Origin: Planctomycetota bacterium
Lineage (GTDB): Bacteria; Planctomycetota; Brocadiia; JAJRTI01
Assembly (NCBI GenBank): GCA_024278415.1
Contig: JAJRTI010000579.1
Location: forward strand, 1-12,352
Length of the DNA stretch: 12,352 nt
Reading direction: 5' to 3'
Positions 1-7,717 of the stretch are shown one piece after another. Numbering within the stretch: the first letter of the stretch is position 1; every line of letters begins with the position of its first letter. The notes beneath the pieces are model-generated. The model saw only the letters and a list, made by a program, of their open reading frames with translations. It did not search any database and was not told the origin of the DNA. The translations under genes and the position numbers were made by a program.

Positions 1-33
1 CTGATCATCTGGCGATTTGCCATCGGGGCAGAG

Positions 34-56
34 GGCGCCCTTACGGTCGCCACTAC
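34..56 (-). repeat. REP-like singlet (GTAG plus GNRA-loop hairpin)
   Basis: Read on the minus strand from 56, the tetranucleotide GTAG is followed by an imperfect hairpin with arms GGCG and CGCC, an A/G mismatch, an inner CC/GG and a GTAA loop. GTAG or GGAG followed by a hairpin is the hallmark of bacterial REP sequences mobilised by RAYT (TnpA-REP) transposases. Its partner would lie left of the window if it forms a doublet. No RAYT gene is present here. Confidence 0.65.
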
Positions 57-99
57 GAGCGGGCCGCTCCCGCGGCCGCACAGCGGTGGCGTCATGCTT

Positions 100-177
100 G
101 TAGTAGGCCCGTGAGGGCCTTCCGCTCGGATAACGCTTCGCCATCGGGGCAGAGGGCGCCCTTACGGTCGCCACTAC
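100..177. repeat. REPIN-like doublet: two REPs in inverted orientation
   Basis: On the plus strand, 100-119 reads GTAG followed by a perfect hairpin, GGCCC-GTGA-GGGCC (106-119). On the minus strand, 177-155 reads GTAG followed by the GGCG/CGCC hairpin with a GTAA loop. The GTAG ends face outward and the hairpins inward, so the unit begins GTAG and ends CTAC, as in REPIN elements. Both loops are GNRA-type on the strand that carries GTAG. A diverged copy lies inverted at 11995-12071. Confidence 0.7.
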
Positions 178-182
178 GAGCG

Positions 183-198
183 GGCCGCTCCCGCGGCC
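183..198 (-). terminator. Possible 3'-end stem-loop after the NapA-like gene
   Basis: A perfect 6-base GGCCGC/GCGGCC stem with a GGGA tetraloop on the minus strand lies 24-39 bases past the stop codon of the last operon gene. No T-run follows, so it is not a standard intrinsic terminator. It could protect the mRNA 3' end or help termination, as REP hairpins do in other bacteria. The same hairpin recurs at 62-77. Confidence 0.35.
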
Positions 199-221
199 GG
201 CACTTCAGTCGTGGCATGACA

Positions 222-2924
222 CTAGATCCGCTCGATCCGTGCGGCGATCTTCTTGTAGTCGACTTGGCCGGACACGGGGTCGTAGGCCCGGTGCGAGGTC
301 GCGTTCACGAGCCACTTGTTTTTCTTGGGATCGGCCGAGTCGGCCACCGACAGGTTCCAGGGCGAGAAGAGATAGCCTTCGGGGACTTCGTTGCGCGCGG
401 GCCGCACTTTGCTGCGCAGGCCGCCGATGCTCACGCGCGCCTCGTAGGAGCCGCGGCGGGTGGTGATGCGCACCTTGTCGCCGTCGCGGAGGCCGTTGCG
501 TTTGGCGTCCTCCATGTGCATTTCCACGTACTGTTCCGGCACAAGCCGCCGCGTGGTGGCGCCGCGGATCGTCTTGGCCGAATGGAAGTGCTCGTACACG
601 ATGCCCAGGCCCAGCCAGAAGGGGAACTTGTCTTTCGGCACGTCGCGCCAGTGCTGCTTGGCGTGGTCCGTGTCCGGCCATTCGGGCGTGAGCGCCATGT
701 CCCGGGCGGCGTCGAGCACGGACTTGTGCGCGCTCGCGTAGTAGTCCTTCTCCGTGCCCATCTTGCGCAACTCGGCCAAGACTTCTTTGGCCTTCGAGTA
801 GTCTTGCCGGCAGACCTTGAAATGCATCTTGCCGTCTTTGTGGCGGAAGGGCCCATAGGGCTTGCCCGCCCATCCTTCTTGGTCCATGTAGCGCCGGGGC
901 GTGCCCCCCTGCTTGGCGATCTCGTAGGTCGGCGCGGGCCACTGGACGCCGCGGAGCCGGCGGATCTGGTCGTAGAGGCCGATGCCGTCGCGCTCGCGCA
1001 CCTCGAGCATGCCGGTCATGTCGCAGTCCGCGCCCTTCGACGCCTTGACCATCTCCTCGAACACTTCCTCCGCGTCGTAGAGCGCGGGCCCGTCGGGGTG
1101 GAACTTCTTCTTCTTGTAGGGGAACATCGCGTCCGCGTCGAGCCCCAGCCGCTTGGCCAAGGCTTTGCCCTTGTCGATGGCCATGTCCAGGTCGGGCAGG
1201 CAGTTCTCCAAACCCTGTGCGCCCTTGCCAACACCGTCCACGACGTTGAAGCGGCGCTCCGAGGAGATGTACGTGCCGCCCTGCCATTCGCCCCACGTGA
1301 GCGCGGGTAAGACCACGTCTGCGTACAGCACGTTCGGCGCGTGCCGGTAGATGTCCTGCACGACCACGAACATGTTCTTGAGCGCGGGCCGGATCAGCGT
1401 GTTGATATCCGGCTGGTGCACGTGGGTCGTGTACATGTAGAACATGGCCTTGACCGGGTCGAGGCCTTGTTCCTTGAGGATTTTTTCGGGCATGAGCGCG
1501 CGCTCGAACAGGCCCACCATCATGCCGGGGTTCTTCATGCCAGCCACGTTCCTGAGGTTCTGTGCGGGGCACTTCCACGCGTCGGCGATGATGTTGATGC
1601 CCTTTTCATTGAGCTTGCCTGCCTTGCCGAGGCCTTGGTTGAAAGGCAGCCGGCCGGTGAGCCCGCCCATGAGGCGCTCGCCCATCGCGTTGGGTTGGCC
1701 GGTCATGGAGAACGGCCCCGCGCCGGGCCGGCCCAGGTTGCCGGTGAGCGCGTGGAGGTTGATGACGCTGATGACGTTGTGCTGGCCGTGGATGTGCTGG
1801 TTGTAGCCGATGCCCCAGAAGGACAGCACGCCGCCGCGGCCGTTGCGCCGGCCTTTGCGGGACGCGTCGGCCCACTGCTGCGCGATCTTGCGGATGCGCT
1901 CGGGTTCGATCATGGTGCGGTCCTGCACCTTCTCAGGCGCGTACTCTTCCTTCATCGCCCTGATGTACTCCTGCCAGCCCGCGGTATGGGCCTTGAGGAA
2001 GTCGTAGTCGACCACGTCTTCGTGCTGGGTGATGATGCAGTGGGCGATGGCGTTGAGGATCGAGATGTCGCCGTTGATCGTGGAGAAATGCTCGCTGTTG
2101 CGCGGGTTGATCGACTCCAGCGCGCCCACCGTGCCGGTGCGCCGGGGGTCCACCACCAGCGTGGGGATGTCGCTCTTCTTCTTGTAGTCCGCGCAGCGCC
2201 AAAACACGATGGAGTGGCTCGACCGTGCGTTGTGGCCCCAGAAGGTGATCATGTCCGCCTGCTCGATATCGTCGTAGCACAACGGCGGCGTGTCGGAGCC
2301 GAGCGTAGCGAAGTAGGCGGTGACCGCGGACGTCATGCAGACGCGTGCGTTGGCCTCGATCGAGTTGGACTGAACCACGCCCTTCATGAGCTTGTTTTCC
2401 ATCCACTGCGCTTCGACCGTGAGCTGCCCGGAACCATAGAGGCCGACGGAGTTGCCGCCGAACTTCTTGATGACCGCGGCGATCTTGTCCGCCACCATCT
2501 CTTCGGCTTCCTCGTACGTGGCCTCGCGGAACACGCTGTCGTCGAACCGGCCTTTCGTGTTGGAGACATGGCCCGTGACCGGGTCGTTCATGTCCTTGCG
2601 CACGAGGACCTTGGTGAGCCGGTCGACGTACGTGGGCTCGTCCGCGTTCAGGCCTTTGATGCACTGCACGCCTTTGTTGGTGGGGTGTTGCTTATCGGGC
2701 ACGACGCCGAGGATCCGGCCGGACGCGTCGGCCTTGATCAGCGTGCCGCAGCCCACGCCACAGTAGGGGCACTGGGCGAGGTAGGTCGTGAGACCCGTGG
2801 CGCCGCCCTCCTCGGCGAGGATCCTGTCCGGGGCGAAGATCAGACTGCCCAGGCCCAGGCCGGCCGCGCCCGCCACGCCGCCCTTGATGAAGTTGCGTCG
2901 GCTGATGTTCTTGCCTTTCCTCAT
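222..2924 (-). CDS. Tat-exported NapA-like molybdopterin oxidoreductase (probable periplasmic nitrate reductase)
   Basis: This 900-residue protein has an N-terminal Tat signal (SRRNFIK at 8-14, then a hydrophobic stretch to about residue 36). A [4Fe-4S] site follows (C52, C55, C59, C88), with K90 in the usual relay position. C196 in ARVCMTSAV matches the Mo-ligating cysteine of NapA/Nas enzymes. CYDDIEQAD, GQPNAMGER, FPFWLGLGIVYEHFH and a C-terminal DPVSGQVDYKKIAAR also match that lineage, so nitrate reduction is the best guess. It is longer than E. coli NapA (about 830 residues), with extra sequence seemingly between residues 590 and 740. It is the last gene of the operon. Its ATG lies one base after the cytochrome stop, with GAGG inside that gene as ribosome site, so translation is probably coupled. 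No NapB, NapC or NapD gene is seen. Another Mo-dependent oxyanion substrate or the reverse reaction cannot be excluded. Confidence 0.82.
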   Translation of the reverse strand: MRKGKNISRRNFIKGGVAGAAGLGLGSLIFAPDRILAEEGGATGLTTYLAQCPYCGVGCGTLIKADASGRILGVVPDKQHPTNKGVQCIKGLNADEPTYVDRLTKVLVRKDMNDPVTGHVSNTKGRFDDSVFREATYEEAEEMVADKIAAVIKKFGGNSVGLYGSGQLTVEAQWMENKLMKGVVQSNSIEANARVCMTSAVTAYFATLGSDTPPLCYDDIEQADMITFWGHNARSSHSIVFWRCADYKKKSDIPTLVVDPRRTGTVGALESINPRNSEHFSTINGDISILNAIAHCIITQHEDVVDYDFLKAHTAGWQEYIRAMKEEYAPEKVQDRTMIEPERIRKIAQQWADASRKGRRNGRGGVLSFWGIGYNQHIHGQHNVISVINLHALTGNLGRPGAGPFSMTGQPNAMGERLMGGLTGRLPFNQGLGKAGKLNEKGINIIADAWKCPAQNLRNVAGMKNPGMMVGLFERALMPEKILKEQGLDPVKAMFYMYTTHVHQPDINTLIRPALKNMFVVVQDIYRHAPNVLYADVVLPALTWGEWQGGTYISSERRFNVVDGVGKGAQGLENCLPDLDMAIDKGKALAKRLGLDADAMFPYKKKKFHPDGPALYDAEEVFEEMVKASKGADCDMTGMLEVRERDGIGLYDQIRRLRGVQWPAPTYEIAKQGGTPRRYMDQEGWAGKPYGPFRHKDGKMHFKVCRQDYSKAKEVLAELRKMGTEKDYYASAHKSVLDAARDMALTPEWPDTDHAKQHWRDVPKDKFPFWLGLGIVYEHFHSAKTIRGATTRRLVPEQYVEMHMEDAKRNGLRDGDKVRITTRRGSYEARVSIGGLRSKVRPARNEVPEGYLFSPWNLSVADSADPKKNKWLVNATSHRAYDPVSGQVDYKKIAARIERI

Positions 2925-2925
2925 C

Positions 2926-5511
2926 TCATTTCCTCGCTCTCGATTGAAAACTTCTCAGGTAGGCGACAATGTCGTTGACGTCTCGGGACTCCAGCTCCAC
3001 CACTCCCTGGCCGCCGCGGGTCATGGGCCGCATGCCCGATTCGTGGCGCCCCAGGGCGAGGGTGGCTTGCAGATAGCTGTCGGTGGCCGCATGGAGGAAC
3101 GTTTGGCTCAGCAAACGCGGTGCGTAGCCCTCCTTCGCGTCCGTGCCGTGGCATTGGGCGCACTGCCGGGCGTAGAGCGCGGCTCCATTGAGCGGCGTGC
3201 CGCGCACGACCTTGGGCTTCATGAGCGGCGCGTCTTGTTGGCTGCGCAGGTAGGCGACGATGGAGCTGGTTTCGTGTTCCCCGAGTTTGGCCACGCCGTC
3301 GCCGCCAGGGGCAAACCCGCGCATCTCTGTGCCGGATCGGCCGTTGGTGATCATGCCTTGGATGAACCCATCGGACACGCGGCTGAGGAAGCCTCGCCGG
3401 CCGATGGCCGGGCCGTTGCCGCCGCCGCCGTACGCGCCGTGGCACTGTGCACAGGCCCGCGCAAACCGTTCCCGCCCCAACTGCACGTCGCCCTCGACCG
3501 CGGCCACGCCGCGCGACGGAGCGGGCCGCGTCTCGAACGAGCGGATGTACGCGACGACGCCGTTCACGGCCAACTCATCCAAATCCGTCGTGCCGTCGGC
3601 CCCGCGCAGGTTCCCGCGCATCTGCGTGCCGGTCCGGCCGTACGCGACCGTCTCCTTGATGAACGCGTCGCTCGCGGCCGTGAGGAAGCTCCGGCCGAGG
3701 ATCGCGGGCCCGATCTTGCCCTGGCCCTTGGCGCCGTGGCATTGGGAGCACACGCTGTCAAAAACCTCGCGGCCGCGGAACTCAGAGCCCACTACCCGGG
3801 CGCGCTTGTCGAGCGTCTTCGGTTTGTTCTTGGAGTGCGTTCGAACCCAGGCGAGGATGGCCGCGAGCTCTGTATGGCGCAAGTGGGCCCACGAGGGCAT
3901 GGCCGTGCCTTGCCGGCCTTTCACCACGGTCGTGGCAAGAAACTCGTCGTCCGCGAGGGTCTGGAACTCCGGGCTGGAGAGGGACGGGCCGATGCCGCCC
4001 TGGGCGTCCAGGCCGTGGCAGGGCGCGCAGTTGCTGCGATACAGGGATTCGCCGAACTGCGACGAGGCCTGCGGGAGGCGCTTTAGCACGGCCTCGACCG
4101 TGGCCGTCGGACCGCGTAGGGACAGCACATAGGCCATGGTGTCGGCGATCTGGGTCTTGTCCAGGAAGTGCCATGCCGGCATGGCGGTGTTCGGCCGGCC
4201 GTTGACGAGCATGTCGTAGAGGAACTGGCGGTCGATATAGGAGAGCAGTTCTGGCGTGTTCAACGTAGGGCCGACCAGGTCGGCCTCAAACTCGCCGGCG
4301 ATGCCGTGGCAGGCGGAGCAATTGCCTTCGAACAGGGCGCGGCCGTAGCGCGGCTGGCCCGCGACGGCGTCGACCTCGGCGAGCGAAGGTGCGGGCTTGC
4401 GCAACGACAGCACAAACTCGGCGATGGCGTCGATCTCTTGCCCGTTCAGCCCACCGTCTTGGCCCCATGCCGGCATGATGCGGCTCTGGGAGTTGCGCAC
4501 CACGTAACGCACGAAGGGCTTGGTCACGATGGAGAGGAATTGCGGGTTGCCCAGCGCGGGCCCGACCTTGTCTAGCTCGCGCAGATCGGTGCCTTCGCCG
4601 GTCTTGCCGTGGCAGGCCGAGCAGTAGAGGAGGTAGAGCCGGCGGCCGGCCAGCAGAGGCGTGTCGGCCGATCCCTGGCGCCGGGGCTTGGGGCGAGCCA
4701 CGTACGCCTCGGGCACAGCGTCGTCGCGCAGGGACTTCAGGTAGATCGTGACCGCGTCTGCGTCCTGGTCCGAGAACTTGTAATCCACCATGGCCGAGTC
4801 TTTGGGCTGGGCCTTGGGTTCCTTGACCGACTCGTAGAGGTACGCCAGGTTCACGTTGCCATGGAACTTGGCGAGCAACCGATGCCGGTTTTTCTTGGAG
4901 GGAGCCTTCTCGTAGAAGGACGCGTTGCCGATGTTGGTGAGTTCCGGCCCCAGGTGGCCGCCTTTGCCCCGCACGACGTGGCATCCCATACAACCGTTCG
5001 AAACGAAGACCTGCTCGCCTCGGCGATAGGCCGTGGCGGACTCGGGCATGTCGGCTCGGTGGCAGCGCGCACAATTGGCTTGGGCCAAGGCGCCTTCGAG
5101 CCGCGGCCGCTCCCAGAAGGGGATGCCTGCGGCGTGTGCGTCCCGCGCGTTCACGGCTCGCCCCTGGCCATCGTGGCAGATGGTGCACCCGTAGCGCTCG
5201 ACGTCGTGGTCATCGAGGAACTTCCCGGGGTGCGGCGCCAGCGGATTGGGCTGGCCCTTCATGCCAGGGTCTTCCATGGCCACGTGGCAACTGACGCAGC
5301 GGTCGGTACGGTTCAGTTCGGGGAGCACGATCTGGCGCAGTTGGATCGGGTAGTCGACGGCCTTCTTTCCAGTGGCCGCGGCCCGCGCGTGGAGCGCGGC
5401 CGCGTACTGCTTCTGGTAGCCCTTCCACGCAGGCCGGGCGATCTCGTTCGTCATGGCTACGGCAAGCAGCACGATGACGGCGCAGCTCGATACGAGGAGT
5501 AGCTTCTTCAT
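2926..5511 (-). CDS. Decahaem cytochrome c with six tandem class I domains
   Basis: The 861-residue protein begins with one hydrophobic segment (3-20), either a signal peptide or an anchor, so it should be periplasmic and perhaps membrane-tethered. Ten CxxCH sites are visible, at C72, C109, C147, C174, C297, C398, C495, C588, C687 and C784. The first four sit in a multihaem-type region. The last six sit in repeated units of about 100 residues. Distal methionines fall in two sub-patterns: MPAW/MPSW at M346, M444 and M538, and MR(G/P) at M631, M730 and M827 or M830, suggesting His/Met haems and domain duplication. Similar anchored multihaem subunits accompany Rieske/cytochrome b complexes in other bacteria. 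Lying between the complex genes and the molybdoenzyme gene, it is the natural electron carrier joining them. There is no clear Shine-Dalgarno before the ATG. The stop TGA is one base from the next start. Confidence 0.88.
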   Translation of the reverse strand: MKKLLLVSSCAVIVLLAVAMTNEIARPAWKGYQKQYAAALHARAAATGKKAVDYPIQLRQIVLPELNRTDRCVSCHVAMEDPGMKGQPNPLAPHPGKFLDDHDVERYGCTICHDGQGRAVNARDAHAAGIPFWERPRLEGALAQANCARCHRADMPESATAYRRGEQVFVSNGCMGCHVVRGKGGHLGPELTNIGNASFYEKAPSKKNRHRLLAKFHGNVNLAYLYESVKEPKAQPKDSAMVDYKFSDQDADAVTIYLKSLRDDAVPEAYVARPKPRRQGSADTPLLAGRRLYLLYCSACHGKTGEGTDLRELDKVGPALGNPQFLSIVTKPFVRYVVRNSQSRIMPAWGQDGGLNGQEIDAIAEFVLSLRKPAPSLAEVDAVAGQPRYGRALFEGNCSACHGIAGEFEADLVGPTLNTPELLSYIDRQFLYDMLVNGRPNTAMPAWHFLDKTQIADTMAYVLSLRGPTATVEAVLKRLPQASSQFGESLYRSNCAPCHGLDAQGGIGPSLSSPEFQTLADDEFLATTVVKGRQGTAMPSWAHLRHTELAAILAWVRTHSKNKPKTLDKRARVVGSEFRGREVFDSVCSQCHGAKGQGKIGPAILGRSFLTAASDAFIKETVAYGRTGTQMRGNLRGADGTTDLDELAVNGVVAYIRSFETRPAPSRGVAAVEGDVQLGRERFARACAQCHGAYGGGGNGPAIGRRGFLSRVSDGFIQGMITNGRSGTEMRGFAPGGDGVAKLGEHETSSIVAYLRSQQDAPLMKPKVVRGTPLNGAALYARQCAQCHGTDAKEGYAPRLLSQTFLHAATDSYLQATLALGRHESGMRPMTRGGQGVVELESRDVNDIVAYLRSFQSRARK

Positions 5512-5560
5512 GGAGGTGTCGTCTTCTGATGGGCCGAGACGGAAGCGATCGCCGGGGCCG

Positions 5561-6121
5561 TCAGACCCAGAAGTGCGGATACTGACGGCCCTTGGGGATG
5601 TTGTTCACGAGCAGCGCGATCACGAGCATGACCAGGGCGCCTGCGGCCACGGGCACGGCCACGTAGAGGTATCCCAGTGCATGGATCCGCTCGCTGCCGA
5701 TGACCGCGATCAGCGCGGTGGCGCCGCCGGGAGGATGCAGCGTCTTGGTCGCGTGCATGGCCGCGATGGCCGTTGCGACGGCAGCGGCCGATGCCAGCCA
5801 CGCGTTGGGGCCAAGCAATTTGTAGGCGGCCACTCCGATGACGGCCGACACCATGTGCCCGCCGATGAAGTTCCGCGGCTGGGCCAGCGGACTGTTGACC
5901 GCACCGTAGATGAGCACCGCGGATGCGCCGAAACTGCCGATGATGAACGCCAAGTCCGTGCGCTCGACGAGCGATACGTGCATGTAGGAGACTGCGGTGA
6001 TGCCCAGGATCGAGCCGAGCCAGGACCAGCCAATCTCGGACAGACTGACCCTGGGCGGGCTCTTGGAGGAGCCCTTCATCTTGGCGAAGTAGCCCGGGGC
6101 GTCGTCGCGGTCTTCCGTCAA
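5561..6121 (-). CDS. HPP-family integral membrane protein (possible nitrite/nitrate transporter)
   Basis: Starting at TTG 6121, which overlaps the cytochrome b stop (TTGA), the product has 186 residues. It shows the family signature LHPPGGATAL (residues 128-137) and the conserved SFGASAVLIYG...SPLAQPRNFIGGHMVSA stretch (63-93). About four to five hydrophobic segments cover roughly 31-47, 58-74, 86-104, 107-124 and 148-172. Plant-chloroplast and cyanobacterial HPP proteins have been reported to transport nitrite, in some cases nitrate too. Here the gene sits within an operon ending in a NapA-like enzyme, so moving nitrite or nitrate is a reasonable inference, though a structural role in the complex is also possible. 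The start is uncertain: GTG a few codons upstream and ATG at 6079 are alternatives, and no strong ribosome site is seen before any of them. It ends 49 bases before the cytochrome c start. Confidence 0.83.
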   Translation of the reverse strand: MTEDRDDAPGYFAKMKGSSKSPPRVSLSEIGWSWLGSILGITAVSYMHVSLVERTDLAFIIGSFGASAVLIYGAVNSPLAQPRNFIGGHMVSAVIGVAAYKLLGPNAWLASAAAVATAIAAMHATKTLHPPGGATALIAVIGSERIHALGYLYVAVPVAAGALVMLVIALLVNNIPKGRQYPHFWV

Positions 6122-7683
6122 TGAATCGGCCACTGTGATTTGGACCAGTAAAAATGCCAGTTCGGTCCGCGGTGGACCGTAGCGAAGTAGGTCATGATCA
6201 CGAACGCCACGGCCAAGCAGGTGAACATGGCGAGCGTGCCCATGTGGGTGCTGCGATGGCGCAGCAGCGCCAGAAACGACCACGCGGCCATGATTCCCAC
6301 GAGAATCGTGCCAGGGTTGATGAACGTGATGACGATCTGCGGGAGGTCGGGGTACGCCTTGCGCACCCATGCCCACTCACGCAGCCAGCCGAAGTTGACC
6401 GTGGCCACCAGCATGCCCACGACGGCCACCGCGGAGAACAGGAGGGACTGAAGCACCACGCGCCGGCCTCGCTCCCCGCCAAACCAGCGGCCGATGCCGG
6501 CCTCTTCGCGGTCGAGAAACGGGACGAGCGCCAACGCGAGCATGACGAGCGCAGGGATGCCGATGCCGCCCATGAACGCGGAATAGGAGACCAGTTCCTG
6601 GAGGCCCAAGAAGTACCAGGGCGCTTTGGCCGGGTTCTCCGGCACGGCCGGGTTCGCCGCCTCCTTGAGCGGAGCGTCGAACGCGAGGCCCAACGCGAGC
6701 AAGACCGCGAGCACGGTCATGAACACGGCCATCTCCGCATAGAGCAAGTGCGGCCAGCTTGGCACGGTGTGCTCGGGGCCTCGATTGACCGCCGGCGAGC
6801 GGCCCCCCACGACACACATGAGGCCGTAGGTTTTGGATTCGCTGGGTTGGAATGCCTGCTCCGCCTTCTCGTCCTTGGGCGTGCCTTCGAGATCGGCCTC
6901 GGTCAGGTCGTCGGGCCGGGTCATGCCGCCATCCTTGCGGATGCGCCAGAAATGCGCGGCGAGCAGCACGGTCAGGCCCACCGGCAACACGACGCAGTGG
7001 AGCCAGTAGAAGCGAATGAGCGCTTCTTCACCCACGCTGTTCGAGCCGAGGATGAGTTGCTTCTGCAACTGGCCGATGTTGAACACGTCGGTCAGGCCCA
7101 GCGCGTCGGTCAACTCGTTGGGCGAGGAGGCGATGTTCGCGCCAATGGTCGTGGCCCAATAGGCAAGCTGGTCCCACGGCAACAGGTAGCCGCTGTAGCT
7201 GAGCACGAGTGTGAGCACGAGCAACGCGAGGCCGATGAGCCAGTTGAACTCGCGGCCGCGCTTGTACGCGCCGGTGAAGAGGACCCGCGCCATGTGGAGC
7301 ATGACCGCGGCCACCATGAGGTGGGCCGCCCAGCGGTGGATGTTTCGGATCAGCCGCCCGGCCGGCACGACGTAGTGGATGTCCTTGACGCTCGAGTACG
7401 CGCCCGCGGCCGAGGGCTTGTAGTAGACCATCAACAGGATGCCGGTGGCGGCCAAGGTGAGGAACAGGCTGATCGAGGCCAGGCCGAGCCCGAGCGTGAA
7501 GCTGGGCTTGAGGCTGTGGCGGTGCGTGCGCGTGCTGTGGATGTGCAAGAAGACGTTGGAGAACACCGACTGCGATCGCGCGCGGTCGGTGACCGGCGGC
7601 CCGTGTCTCACGACCGCGTTTTTTACGTTCAGCGGAAGCGCAATGAGGTTCTTGATTACCGCTGCGACACCAGAGCTTGACAT
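6118..7683 (-). CDS. Cytochrome b of a Rieske/cytochrome b complex (b6 plus subunit IV-like fusion)
   Basis: This 521-residue membrane protein carries the two b-haems and quinol sites of a bc-type complex. The haem ligands appear as H116/H130 and H229/H244. The 14/15 spacing is that of cytochrome b6, not mitochondrial cytochrome b (14/14). The b6-like half covers about residues 60-250. A charged linker (250-310) follows, then a subunit IV-like half with about four to five further helices. The Qo-site motif PEWY appears as APWY (354-357), so the usual glutamate is missing; variants of this kind occur in menaquinol-using complexes. An extended N-terminal region of about 60 residues precedes the first helix. 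The ATG has AGGA eight bases upstream and lies 34 bases after the Rieske stop. The stop codon overlaps the proposed HPP start. Confidence 0.93.
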   Translation of the reverse strand: MSSSGVAAVIKNLIALPLNVKNAVVRHGPPVTDRARSQSVFSNVFLHIHSTRTHRHSLKPSFTLGLGLASISLFLTLAATGILLMVYYKPSAAGAYSSVKDIHYVVPAGRLIRNIHRWAAHLMVAAVMLHMARVLFTGAYKRGREFNWLIGLALLVLTLVLSYSGYLLPWDQLAYWATTIGANIASSPNELTDALGLTDVFNIGQLQKQLILGSNSVGEEALIRFYWLHCVVLPVGLTVLLAAHFWRIRKDGGMTRPDDLTEADLEGTPKDEKAEQAFQPSESKTYGLMCVVGGRSPAVNRGPEHTVPSWPHLLYAEMAVFMTVLAVLLALGLAFDAPLKEAANPAVPENPAKAPWYFLGLQELVSYSAFMGGIGIPALVMLALALVPFLDREEAGIGRWFGGERGRRVVLQSLLFSAVAVVGMLVATVNFGWLREWAWVRKAYPDLPQIVITFINPGTILVGIMAAWSFLALLRHRSTHMGTLAMFTCLAVAFVIMTYFATVHRGPNWHFYWSKSQWPIH

Positions 7684-7717
7684 GGTGGTGTTCCTATGAC
7701 GAGTGACGCGGCCCGGA

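Larger units (their letters stand above)
19..199. repeat. 60-base exact direct repeat, two copies 121 bases apart
   Basis: Bases 19-78 and 140-199 are identical over all 60 positions; the match breaks at 79 against 200. Each copy carries one minus-strand REP (34-56 and 155-177) and one GC-rich hairpin (62-77 and 183-198). The 121-base period suggests a tandem duplication of part of the REP element, possibly continuing left of the window. There are only two copies, with unrelated sequence on the outer flank, so this is not a CRISPR array. Confidence 0.93.
96..225 (-). repeat. Left copy of the ~130-base dispersed element (inverted relative to 11936-12075)
   Basis: Read on the minus strand from 225 (CTAGTG) to 96 (CAAGC), this segment aligns almost end to end with plus-strand 11936-12075. 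Shared blocks include CACGACTGAAGTG, GGGAGCGGCCCGCT, GTAGTGGCGACC and the GCGGAAGGCCCTCACGGGCC region. The right copy has several extra bases near the GC-rich hairpin. The homology extends past the REPIN core on the CTAGTG side. The element starts exactly at the stop codon (TAG, 224-222) of the NapA-like gene. Confidence 0.8.

Noticed and set aside
19..199. Possible CRISPR array
   Set aside because: Only two repeats, too long and far apart, containing REP hairpins, with no cas gene.
222..2924. Nitrite oxidoreductase alpha subunit (NxrA) or NarG
   Set aside because: The CxxCxxxC cluster with a cysteine Mo ligand in ARVCMTSAV is NapA/Nas-like; NarG/NxrA proteins have a His in the Fe-S motif, an Asp ligand and are much larger.
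1341..2978. Long plus-strand open frame opposite the NapA-like gene
   Set aside because: It is the mirror of a GC-rich coding region; its translation is rich in Ala, Val, Arg and Gly, has no domain, and the opposite strand encodes an unmistakable molybdoenzyme.
5561..6376. Longer HPP reading starting at 6376
   Set aside because: The extra N-terminus lies inside cytochrome b in another frame and is low-complexity, His/Arg-rich shadow sequence.
6154..7680. Long plus-strand open frame opposite cytochrome b
   Set aside because: The translation is dominated by Arg, His, Glu and Gln, as expected from antisense of a hydrophobic membrane protein.
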